A stretch of 16,990 nucleotides of DNA. It comes from JACMME01 sp051005015. GTDB taxonomy: Bacteria > Gemmatimonadota > Gemmatimonadetes > Gemmatimonadales > Gemmatimonadaceae. The translations under genes and the position numbers were made by a program. The stretch's first letter is position 1, and every line of letters begins with the position of its first letter. This document shows positions 7,623 through 15,900 of the stretch, one piece after another. Below the pieces are notes generated by a model that worked only from the letters and a program-made list of their open reading frames with translations, did no database searches and had not been told where the DNA came from. The DNA is taken from contig JBPCJT010000228.1 of the NCBI GenBank assembly GCA_051005015.1, positions 1 to 16,990 of the forward strand. The letters run 5' to 3'.

Positions 7623-8243
7623 CTAGGCCAGCCGAACGGCGCGAAAAATCGCCTGGAGCGACGACGAATCGGGAAGGAGCAGAAAGAAACCCGGTAGCTG
7701 CTCGCCACCGTCCTTGAGCATGAAGTCGGTCTCCACCGAAAAAAACTCGTCCTTGTCGGAGCCGAACTGCAGGTGCGCGGTCGTAAGTATGGCCCCCGAC
7801 ATGTCGATGTGCAGGCTCGGGGGAGAGGGCAGCAACATCAACCCCATGAATTCGCTCAGCGCGTTCATGTAGGCGCCCGCGAGGATGTTTCCGGCTTCCT
7901 TGATGGCGGACTGCTCGATGACGCCGAGCTCGCCCGATGAGCCGATCGGCCGCCGCAGCATGAGCTCAGCTATGCGCACCGCTGTGGGCTGCGGGAAGAC
8001 CAGGAGCGCACGTCCTGTAAGGTCGCCCATCATGTGCATCAGCACTGCGGCTATGGGCTCATCCTCGGAGCTGAGCTGAGCCGGGACGTCCTCGAGTCTC
8101 GTCACTTTGATCTTTGGCACCGTGATCATAATGGTGTTTCCCGTCATCTGGGAAAGCGCCGTCGCCGCATGGCCAGCCCCGATATTCGCCACCTCGCGCA
8201 ACGCATCGAGCTCGTTTGGTTTCAATGTCGTCATTTTGGTCAC
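7623..8243 (-). CDS. cheC: CheY-P phosphatase CheC
   Basis: A 206-residue member of the CheC/CheX/FliY family, which removes phosphate from CheY-P. Both expected helices are present with the ExxN active-site pattern: REVANIGAGHAATAL (Glu17, Asn20) and KEAGNILAGAYMNAL (Glu116, Asn119). The two-site layout and length fit CheC rather than CheX or FliY; there is no FliN-like C-terminus. In Bacillus, CheC works with the deamidase CheD, which is not seen here. GTG at 8243 has GGGG five bases upstream and lies ten bases after cheA; ATG at 8234 is an alternative. In this operon it is the only visible signal-termination enzyme for the neighbouring CheY. Confidence 0.95.
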   Translation of the reverse strand: MTKMTTLKPNELDALREVANIGAGHAATALSQMTGNTIMITVPKIKVTRLEDVPAQLSSEDEPIAAVLMHMMGDLTGRALLVFPQPTAVRIAELMLRRPIGSSGELGVIEQSAIKEAGNILAGAYMNALSEFMGLMLLPSPPSLHIDMSGAILTTAHLQFGSDKDEFFSVETDFMLKDGGEQLPGFFLLLPDSSSLQAIFRAVRLA

Positions 8244-8253
8244 AGCTGCCCCG

Positions 8254-10167
8254 CTAAAGGAGACTACCTACGTCCACTATCAATGATGGGGAGCCATCCG
8301 GGAGAATCGTCGCCCCGCTGAACAGTTCGGTGCCACCTCGCACAGCGTCGAAGTGCTTCACGACGATGTCCTGCTGGCCTGAAAGTTCGTCCACAATCAA
8401 GCCCATGCGGCGTTCACCAAGCTCGAGTACTATCACGTACGCCGTGCCGTTCCGAGCGGGCGGCAGGCTGGCCCGTTCGCGCATTCGAACCAGCGGCAGG
8501 ACATCTCCCCGCATGAGGAGCACCTCCTGCCCCCGCACCGTTTTCAACTGTGACGGCACCAGAGCGACCGTTTCCTGTACGTGCGTGAGGGGTATCGCGT
8601 ACACCTCGTCATGAACCCGCGCCAGCAGAGCCCGGATGATTGCCAGCGTTATCGGCAGCCGCAGAATGACCGTGGTTCCCTGCCCAGCCACGGTCTTGAT
8701 TTCGACGGAGCCCCCCAGAGCACGTACGCGGCTGTATACGACGTCGATGCCAACCCCACGACCCGACAGATCAGACACCTGTTGGGCGGTCGAGAAGCCC
8801 GGCCGGGCAATCATGCGGATGAGCTCCTCATCGGTCAGATCCGTCCTGGCCGCGTCGGTCATCAGTCCCTGCTCGCGAGCCTTGGCAAGCACATGTACAC
8901 GGTCGATCCCCCTGCCGTCGTCGCTCACCCTCACGGCTATCGACGAGCGCTCCCGAGCCGCGCTCAGAGATAATTTCCCGACCGCGGGCTTTCCCGCCGC
9001 CTCCCGTTCCGCCGGCGACTCAAACCCATGATCCACTGCGTTTCGCAGGAGGTGGACCAGGGGATCACCAATCTCATCCAGCATCGAGCGATCCAGTTCG
9101 ATCTCCTTGCCCGTCATCGCGAACTCGACGTTCTTTCCCAGAGAGCGGGCCGCATCTCGCACCAGTCTCGGAAACCGGTCGAACACATGATGAACCGGCA
9201 CCATGCGGCTCAGCATGATCTCCTCCTGCAGCTGCGAGATAAGTCTCGAGGCCTCGCTCACCGCATCCGTTACAGCGAGATCGCCCACGGCTGTCGCCGC
9301 CTCCACCAACCGTCCGCGCGTGATCATGAGCTCGCCGATAAGATTCATCAGCGAATCCAGCCGCCGGAGCTCGATGCGGATGTGCCGCTGCTGCCGTAGA
9401 ACCCCTCGAGGCAACGGCTCGCGGACCGCGCCAACCAGGAGGTTTTCGCTGGAAAGGGTTGCCTGGTGTTGTTCCGCGGCGGAGACCGCCACAGACACAC
9501 TTTCGACGTCCCCGACCGACCTTATGGCAGCTTCTACAGTGGCGGCTGGCTCCAGAGTGTCCAGCCGCAGCGAAAATTCCCGATCGAATTCGCCTGACTG
9601 GAGAGCCTCGACGGATGGCGCGACCGAATGTACGGTTCCAAGGGTTTCAGCGCGTTTGATGACAAGGTACGCCCGAACTCCGCTCAATTGAGCGTCCTGC
9701 GCAAGCCGGACGCGTATTAACATGCCCGTTCCAGCCGCATCGGACGCCACGGGTGGTTTCTTTTCATCTGCCTTCCTGCTCACATGCGCGTCGTGCGCGA
9801 GCCCGCGCATGCGCGCGAGCAGCTGCGTAACCTCGATCTCCTCGCTGCGACCCGAGACAGCAAGGTCTATTGCTGACTCCAGCGCATCAGCGGTGGCGAA
9901 GGAAACGTCCAGCAGAATGGTGGTCATTCGCGCCTCACCTCGCCGCACACCATCGAGCAGGCTCTCCAGCTCGTGCGTGAGTTCGGCGACAGGGGCGTAG
10001 CCCATGGTCGCACTCATTCCCTTTATGGTGTGCACTGCGCGAAAAATCGCGTCGAGTGGTTCAGTCGCGGCCGGCGTTCGCTCCAACTCGAGGAGCAAGT
10101 GGTTGATCGCCGAGAGATGCTCCCGGCTCTCGGTCAGGAACAGCTCGGCGTAGCGTGAGAGATCCAC
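8254..10167 (-). CDS. cheA: Chemotaxis-type histidine kinase CheA
   Basis: A 637-residue CheA with the full domain order. The HPt (P1) domain spans 1-110 with phospho-accepting His46 in AVHTIKG. A regulator-binding-like section (about 148-228) follows. The dimerisation helices (265-325) include RRLDSLMNLIGELM, and the HATPase domain (325-505) has the N box LLRNAVDHGFE, G1 DDGRGID (416-422) and G2 GRGVGIDVV (469-477). The CheW-like P5 domain is 507-637. It autophosphorylates and passes phosphate to CheY; CheW and P5 couple it to receptor arrays. There is no fused receiver domain, unlike Myxococcus FrzE. GTG at 10167 is 19 bases after cheY with a GGAA very close to the start, so initiation may rely on coupling. 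No receptor gene is in the window. Confidence 0.97.
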   Translation of the reverse strand: MDLSRYAELFLTESREHLSAINHLLLELERTPAATEPLDAIFRAVHTIKGMSATMGYAPVAELTHELESLLDGVRRGEARMTTILLDVSFATADALESAIDLAVSGRSEEIEVTQLLARMRGLAHDAHVSRKADEKKPPVASDAAGTGMLIRVRLAQDAQLSGVRAYLVIKRAETLGTVHSVAPSVEALQSGEFDREFSLRLDTLEPAATVEAAIRSVGDVESVSVAVSAAEQHQATLSSENLLVGAVREPLPRGVLRQQRHIRIELRRLDSLMNLIGELMITRGRLVEAATAVGDLAVTDAVSEASRLISQLQEEIMLSRMVPVHHVFDRFPRLVRDAARSLGKNVEFAMTGKEIELDRSMLDEIGDPLVHLLRNAVDHGFESPAEREAAGKPAVGKLSLSAARERSSIAVRVSDDGRGIDRVHVLAKAREQGLMTDAARTDLTDEELIRMIARPGFSTAQQVSDLSGRGVGIDVVYSRVRALGGSVEIKTVAGQGTTVILRLPITLAIIRALLARVHDEVYAIPLTHVQETVALVPSQLKTVRGQEVLLMRGDVLPLVRMRERASLPPARNGTAYVIVLELGERRMGLIVDELSGQQDIVVKHFDAVRGGTELFSGATILPDGSPSLIVDVGSLL

Positions 10168-10186
10168 TTCCGGGCGCCAGCCGAGC

Positions 10187-10549
10187 TTATCCGAGCACGC
10201 GCTGCACCGCCTCGAGCACGCGGCTGGGCTGGAACGGCTTCACGACAAAGTCCTTTGCACCCGCCTGAATCGCTTCAACAACGAGCGCCTGCTGCCCCAT
10301 CGCGCTGCACATAAGGACCCGGGCGTTCGGATCGAACTTCGTTATCTCGCGGACCGCGTCAATACCGCCCATGTCGGGCATCACGATGTCCATCGTTACC
10401 AGGTCCGGCTTCAGCTGCTTGTACCTCTCGATCGCCTGCAAGCCGGTTTCCGCCTCGCCGACAACATCGAACCCTGCTTGCTGCAGGATGTCGCCAATCA
10501 TGGTCCGCATGAAGATGGCGTCATCGCAGATGAGAACGCTGTGACTCAA
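10187..10549 (-). CDS. cheY: Single-domain response regulator CheY
   Basis: A 120-residue receiver domain with no output domain. Acidic pocket Asp9/Asp10 (LICDDA), phospho-acceptor Asp54 (VTMDIVMPDMGG), switch Ser82 (VLMCSAMG) and Lys104 (DFVVKPF) are all present, so it should be phosphorylated by the downstream CheA and reset by CheC. In motility systems such proteins bind a motor or polarity factor; with MglA in the operon, polarity control is a possible output in addition to a flagellar motor. The start is TTG at 10549, well supported by the GGAAGGA Shine-Dalgarno directly after the cheW stop. The gap to cheW is 11 bases. Confidence 0.95.
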   Translation of the reverse strand: MSHSVLICDDAIFMRTMIGDILQQAGFDVVGEAETGLQAIERYKQLKPDLVTMDIVMPDMGGIDAVREITKFDPNARVLMCSAMGQQALVVEAIQAGAKDFVVKPFQPSRVLEAVQRVLG

Positions 10550-10553
10550 CGTG

Positions 10554-10560
10554 TCCTTCC
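10554..10560 (-). promoter_or_regulatory. Shine-Dalgarno site of cheY
   Basis: GGAAGGA lies four bases upstream of the TTG start of cheY and immediately after the cheW TAA stop. It is one of the strongest ribosome-binding sites in the window and is what fixes the unusual TTG start. Confidence 0.75.
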
Positions 10561-11031
10561 TTAGAGCAAGACTTGCGTGATGATGGTGTGGATATCGAGA
10601 ATAATGACGATCGAGTCGCCGGAATGTCCCAAACCCGTGACTACTCCGCCGTGCTCGCGGGCCCAGCCCGTGATACCCTCCCCGGCCCCGATCACCTGAT
10701 CGACCTCGGAGGGCTTGAGGCGGAGCACCTGGGACACCTCGTCAACGGCGATCCCCACCAGTTTCTGTCCGTGCTGCACGAGAATTACCGACCCGTCAGC
10801 GCTCGCTGGTTGAGCGCCCAGACGAACACCCAGATCGATGACGGTCACGATCGTTCCGCGCACGTTGATGAGACCGGCCACGGCCCGCGGCGCGCCGGGA
10901 AGGCGCGTCGCGCGGCGCCGCGGGATGATTTCGCGGATATTGTGCAGGTCGATGGCGTGCGTGCGCGGACCGAGCCGGAACAACACCAGCTCCCGCGGCG
11001 CAGCTTCAGTCGTCTGAGCGGTAGAATCCAA
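10561..11031 (-). CDS. cheW: Chemotaxis coupling protein CheW
   Basis: A 156-residue CheW that joins CheA to receptors. The family signature VAGLINVRGTIVTVIDLG lies at residues 51-68, and the two SH3-like halves continue through GIAVDEVSQVL (93-103) and IVIILDIHTI (141-150). No second domain is present. The start is least certain: TTG at 11031 lies 26 bases inside the preceding pseudouridine synthase gene, and no clear Shine-Dalgarno or ATG/GTG is available upstream. A GTG at codon 16 would remove part of the first strand. This overlap physically joins the housekeeping block to the signalling block. Confidence 0.94.
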   Translation of the reverse strand: MDSTAQTTEAAPRELVLFRLGPRTHAIDLHNIREIIPRRRATRLPGAPRAVAGLINVRGTIVTVIDLGVRLGAQPASADGSVILVQHGQKLVGIAVDEVSQVLRLKPSEVDQVIGAGEGITGWAREHGGVVTGLGHSGDSIVIILDIHTIITQVLL

Positions 11032-12019
11032 GGAAGTCGAGCGGATCGGAGTGATCGCCCAACTGGTCGAAGCCAGCTGCGGCGAGCGAACGGGTCAGAT
11101 CATCGGGCAACGGCGACCGCAGCTCCACCGGCGTCCCCGTAACGGGATGCCTGAAAAGGAGGAGCGCGGCGTGCAGGAAATTGCGGTTCGGCGGCAGGGC
11201 TATCAGCCGACGTCCTCCTCCACCACCGTAGCGGTCATCGCCAGCCACCGGATGGCCGATGGAAGCGAGGTGCACGCGAATTTGATGAGTTCGCCCAGTG
11301 TGCAGGTGCGCACGCAGAAGCTCCGTTGAATCGAACCGCGCCAGGCGAACAAAATCCGTTTTCGCATGCCTTCCGGTACTGACGATTGCCATCCGCGTTC
11401 GGTCTCGCGGGTCCCTGCCGATAGGCGCATCCACCATTTGCCGTTCGGATGCGAGGTGGCCCCAGATGAGCACGGCGTACCTTCGCACAATGCGTCGTGC
11501 GGCGAGCGCTGCGCTGAGTATTCGGTGAATCCGGTCGGATTTGGCGACGATCAACATCCCCGATGTCTCCTTATCGAGGCGGTGAACAATGCCCGCCCGA
11601 TCCTCGCCGCCACTCGTCGAGAGGCTTCCCTCCCGGCCCATGAGCGCGTTGACGAGAGTTCCCGACCAGTTGCCGGGAGCGGGATGCACCACCATTCCGG
11701 CCGGCTTGTCCACGACGAGGAGATGCTCATCCTCGAATACGATGGAAAGCGGAATGTTCTCCGGATGCACATCGCGACCCGGAGGCGGCGGAATGTTTGC
11801 CGCGATCACATCCCCCGAGCGTGGCCTGTAGCTCGCCTTCTCTCGTTTGCCCGAGACGGTGACATGCCCCGTAGCAATCAACGTCGCGGCCTGTGTCCTG
11901 GAGATATCGAGATGGCCGGCTACAAATAAATCGAGGCGGACATCGCTATCCGCCTCGACCGCCAACTCATGCTTCTGTCCCGGCGGATCCTCTCCGGCCA
12001 ATGCCGAATTCCTACTCAA
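11006..12019 (-). CDS. rluD: RluA/RluD-family 23S rRNA pseudouridine synthase
   Basis: A 337-residue enzyme that turns uridine into pseudouridine in RNA. An S4 RNA-binding domain lies at about 26-80 (RLDLFVAGHLDISRTQAATL). The catalytic domain contains the hallmark HRLDKETSG (146-154) with catalytic Asp149, plus VVDKPAGMVVHP (102-113) and RAHLHTGRTHQIRVHL further on. S4 plus this catalytic domain fits RluD, which modifies helix 69 of 23S rRNA; other RluA-family targets cannot be excluded. TTG at 12019 overlaps the lspA stop in TTGA and has AAGG three bases upstream. No ATG or GTG lies near the expected N-terminus. The order lspA then rluD is common in bacteria. Confidence 0.93.
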   Translation of the reverse strand: MSRNSALAGEDPPGQKHELAVEADSDVRLDLFVAGHLDISRTQAATLIATGHVTVSGKREKASYRPRSGDVIAANIPPPPGRDVHPENIPLSIVFEDEHLLVVDKPAGMVVHPAPGNWSGTLVNALMGREGSLSTSGGEDRAGIVHRLDKETSGMLIVAKSDRIHRILSAALAARRIVRRYAVLIWGHLASERQMVDAPIGRDPRDRTRMAIVSTGRHAKTDFVRLARFDSTELLRAHLHTGRTHQIRVHLASIGHPVAGDDRYGGGGGRRLIALPPNRNFLHAALLLFRHPVTGTPVELRSPLPDDLTRSLAAAGFDQLGDHSDPLDFLGFYRSDD

Positions 12020-12558
12020 CTACCTTGTCCGGGATTGGTTGTCGGTACCGCCACCTGCGGCACCGCGGCTTCTTCCTCTCCCCATAGTGACCATGCGAGA
12101 AGAAACGCCCCGATGCTCACCGCCATATCGGCTGCGTTGAAAGTCGGCCAGCGCCAGTCTCCTACACCTACATCCAGAAAATCGACAACTCCGGCCGCGG
12201 ATCTTACCCGGTCGAGAAGATTTCCGATCGCACCCCCACATACGAGCCCAAGCGCAATCGTCCTGAGGGTGTCGTCCTGGTGCGCTGCGCGATATAGCCG
12301 GCTCAAAACGAAAAGCGCGACGATCGTCAGAAGGAGAAAGACCCAGCGTGAGTAAGGTCCCACGTGCAGGCCGAACGCGGCCCCCGGATTGTATACCAGC
12401 GTGAAGCGAACGAACTCGCCGAACACTTCGCGCGGAACGTGCACGGGTGCCAGGCGCTCAACCGCTATTGCTTTGGTGGCCGCGTCCACAGCAACCACTA
12501 CACATACGAGCGACCAGAATGTAACCTGCTTATGCCTGCTTCTTTCCATCTTCCTCAC
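12016..12558 (-). CDS. lspA: Lipoprotein signal peptidase LspA
   Basis: About 180 residues with four predicted membrane helices (14-34, 71-88, 99-114, 142-159). It is an inner-membrane aspartic peptidase that removes signal peptides from prolipoproteins after lipidation. The catalytic pair is Asp116 in GNLLDR and Asp144 in FNAADMAVSIG; the family motifs YNPGAAFG (56-63) and VVDFLDV are also present. A hydrophilic tail of about 20 residues follows the last helix. The longest start is GTG at 12558. ATG at 12549 (three codons later) has GAGGA only two bases upstream and is also possible. The gene overlaps the preceding zinc-finger gene by 20-29 bases, which suggests coupled translation. Confidence 0.95.
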   Translation of the reverse strand: MRKMERSRHKQVTFWSLVCVVVAVDAATKAIAVERLAPVHVPREVFGEFVRFTLVYNPGAAFGLHVGPYSRWVFLLLTIVALFVLSRLYRAAHQDDTLRTIALGLVCGGAIGNLLDRVRSAAGVVDFLDVGVGDWRWPTFNAADMAVSIGAFLLAWSLWGEEEAAVPQVAVPTTNPGQGS

Positions 12559-12955
12559 GCTGCTTGCAGGAGATGCACAGCCGCGCGTGAGGAAGCGCGT
12601 CCAAACGATCGAAGTCTATGTCATCGCTACAGTTGTGGCACTTGCCGAATGTTTCCGGCGAGCGATAAAGACGGCGCAATGCCTCGTCGATGTGCCAGAG
12701 AAACCGACCTTCCTGGCTTGCAAAAAGGAACTGCTTTTCGCGCTCCATCGCGTCCGTACCCTGATCCGCCATATGAAATGAATACGAGCTCAGATCGCCG
12801 TCGGCGTTTTGTGGCGTCGAATTGAACGCCTCGCTGTAATTTCCGAGCTCCTTGAGAACTCGCTTGCGCTCCTCGAGAAGTCTTTTCTCGAAGTGCGTAA
12901 GAGATTTCTTGGCCATTGGCCTGGACTTCTTAACACTTGCACTGGATGGCGGCAT
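12530..12955 (-). CDS. DksA/TraR-family zinc-finger protein
   Basis: A 141-residue protein with a Lys-rich start, a helical section (20-42, then 65-98) and a C4 zinc finger, CHNC (106-109) and CISC (127-130), in the DksA/TraR arrangement. DksA-like proteins enter the RNA polymerase secondary channel and alter transcription, often with ppGpp. The coiled-coil tip motif DxxDxA of true DksA is not evident; the region reads HMADQGTDAMERE. This therefore looks like one of the shorter TraR/DksA-like proteins often found beside lspA, whose role is less defined. ATG at 12955 overlaps the ileS stop by one base (TGATG), supporting translational coupling; ATG at residue 14 is an alternative start. Confidence 0.9.
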   Translation of the reverse strand: MPPSSASVKKSRPMAKKSLTHFEKRLLEERKRVLKELGNYSEAFNSTPQNADGDLSSYSFHMADQGTDAMEREKQFLFASQEGRFLWHIDEALRRLYRSPETFGKCHNCSDDIDFDRLDALPHARLCISCKQREEDGKKQA

Positions 12956-15900
12956 CAGTTGGTTCTCAGTAGGGCGATAGATACGGTGGATCCGTCGAGA
13001 TCCACCATTTGAGTCGCGTTGTTTGGGGTCACCGGTTCGCCGCCTATAACAACCTGCCGGGCGAGCACCTCGGCTGAAATGTAATCCTGGAAGTCGCTTG
13101 CCGCACGCTCCACCTGTTTGTCACCATTTACCCATAACATTATTCGATCGCTTACGTCCAGGCCAGCTTCCTTTCTCATGCGTTGGACTCTGCTCACGAG
13201 CTCCCGCGCCAGCCCTTCCGCACGGAGCTCCGGCGTGACCGCGATGTCCAGGGCGGCGAAGTAACCCCCTTCCTCTTTTACGACCAATTCTCCCGCGGCG
13301 CGGTGCACTATGGCAAAGTCGTCATCCTGGAGTACATGCGTCTCCCCGTCTATCGTGATTCCGACTTGCACCCCGGATTCGAATTCCCGCAGAGCTCGAT
13401 CCGAGAGCGCCGCAATCGCCTGCGCTGCGAGGGGAGTACGCTTGCCAAACCTCTTGCCGAGCACCCGGAAACTGGGCTTGGCCTCGAGTCTCACGAACTC
13501 CGCCCCGCTTGAAACGAACTCGACACTCTTGACGTTCAATTCGGCGCGAAGCAGTGGCAGAAGCTGGGAAGCGAGCGATCCGGCAGGGGGGGGGATCACG
13601 CAAACGAGCTTCGCGAGCGGCTGACGGACCTTGATACCCGCTTCTTCACGCGCCGCGCGCCCGAGGGTCGCGAGCACACGCAACTGTCTCATCGACACCT
13701 CCAACGCCCGGTCCGGCGATACGGAATCCGCGCGGGTGTAGGAAGCCAGATGCACCGAGCTGCCAGTCAACTCGCGATGAACCCAATCTGACACGAAAGG
13801 CGCAAACGGAGCCAACAGCCGGCAAGTGACCACAAGTACTTCATGCAATGTCGCGAAGGCCGCGCGATTCTCGTCGCCATCGACGTCATAGAAACGGAAA
13901 CGGGACTGCCGTACATACCAGTTCGAAACATCATCAACCAGAAAATCCATTACCGCGCGCAGCGCGAGGGTGGGCTCCAACCGTTCCAGGAAACCGTCCA
14001 CCTCCCGCTCCACCGTGGAGATTCGCGACACAATCCACCTGTCGATTACCGGACGATCCTCCACCGCCGGATCAAGCTCAGATGGTGCCCATCCATAGTT
14101 GGCGTACTGCGCAAACATTCCGCTGTATGTGTTCTTGAGCGTGAGCAGAAATCTGCCGGCGGTCTCACGGATAGTGTCTTCGTCGAACTGCTTGGGGAGC
14201 CATACCTGGCTCGATGCTACGAGAAAGAGCCGCAGGGCATCGGCGCCATGCCGTTGGATTACTTCCCACGGTTCCACGGTATTGCCGCGGGTTTTTGACA
14301 TCTTCTGCCCTTCGGCGTCCAGCACCAGGCCGTTCACAACAGCAGCGCGAAACGGCGCCGCCATGTGCCCAAAGCTTTCAGCCGGCGACCCGACATTATT
14401 GGGAAGCGCGTCGCCAAGGCCCGTGGCAATAGCGAGCAGCGAATAGAACCAGCCGCGCGTCTGATCCAGCCCTTCAGCGATGAAATCAGCCGGATACTGG
14501 CGCTCGACGGACTCGCGGTTCTCGAACGGATAATGCCACTGAGCGAACGGCATGGATCCCGAGTCGAACCAGGTGTCTATTACCTCCGGCGCACGCCGCA
14601 TCGTGCCGCCACACTTGCTGCCATCGCGGTGCTGAGCGCATAGCCAGGAGTATCGGTCTATAAACGGCTTATGCGGATCGAAATCCGATGGGAGCGGGGC
14701 GCCCAGACGCTCCGCCAATTCGGCGTAGCCGCCAACAGCTTCGATGTGCGCGCGGTCGGCATCGCATACCCAGATCGGCAGTGGCGTGCCCCAGTATCGG
14801 TCGCGCGATAGCGCCCAATCGATGTTGTTCTTGAGCCATTCGCCGAATCGCCCCTCACCAACATCTTCAGGCTGCCAGTTCACGCGCGCATTGCGCGACA
14901 GCAGCTGGTCCTTGAACGCAGTCGTGCGGACAAACCAGCTTTCCCTGGCGTAGTAGAGTAACGGAGTATCGCAACGCCAGCAGTGCGGATACGAGTGCCG
15001 CAGCCGCTCCGCCCTCCAGAGCAACCCGCGTTTCCGGAGCTCCTCCAGAATCACAGGGTCAGCCGCCTTGACGAACTTTCCTCCAATAACCGGGGTGCCT
15101 TCAGGGAACTCCCCGCGAAGGTTCACCGGCTGCAGGAACGCCAGGCCGTGCCGCTTGCCCGCCGCGTAATCGTCTGTACCGAACGCGGGCGACATGTGCA
15201 CGACTCCAGTTCCGTCCTCGCCCGATACGAACGGCTCGGCGATTATGACCTCGCGCTCCCCCTCGGCGTAATCCACCCAATCGATGGGGCGCCTATAACG
15301 TCGTCCAGCCAGCTCCCGGCCCAGCTGCCGCCCGACTATCTCCCACCGGTCAGCGTAATCATCCCCCAGAACCGCCGCTGCTCGCGCTTCCGCCAGGATA
15401 ACGGAGCCGTGAGCAGCATCTCCGTCGCGTTGCGCGAGCTCGATGTAAATGAGCTCGGGATTAACCGCGAGCGCCGCATTGGAGACGAGTGTCCAGGGAG
15501 TAGTGGTCCATACCAGAATGCGGGGACCGGGGAGTGGGGAGTGGGGCGTAGCGCTGGAGAGTTCAAGCGCCAGATACACGCTCGGGTCATCCACCTCCCT
15601 GTATCCTTGCGCGACTTCGTGGCTCGAGAGCGCGGTGCCGCAGCGGGGACAGTACGGAAGAACCTTGTGTCCGCGATACAGCAGCTCGCGGTCGAACAGA
15701 GTCTTGAGGGCCCACCACACGCTCTCGACATAGTCGAGCGAGTAGGTGACGTATGGATCGCGGTAATCCAGATCGAACCCAATACGCGTGCTGAGCTTCT
15801 CCCACTCATCCTTGTACTTCCAGACGCTCTCACGGCAGAGCGCATTGAAACGCTCCACACCGATGCGCTCGATGTCCCTCTTTCCACTGATACCCAGTTG

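Noticed and set aside
13586..13594. Frameshift or pseudogene in ileS at the C tract
   Set aside because: The frame is open on both sides and the C-terminal region continues with plausible IleRS sequence to a coupled stop.
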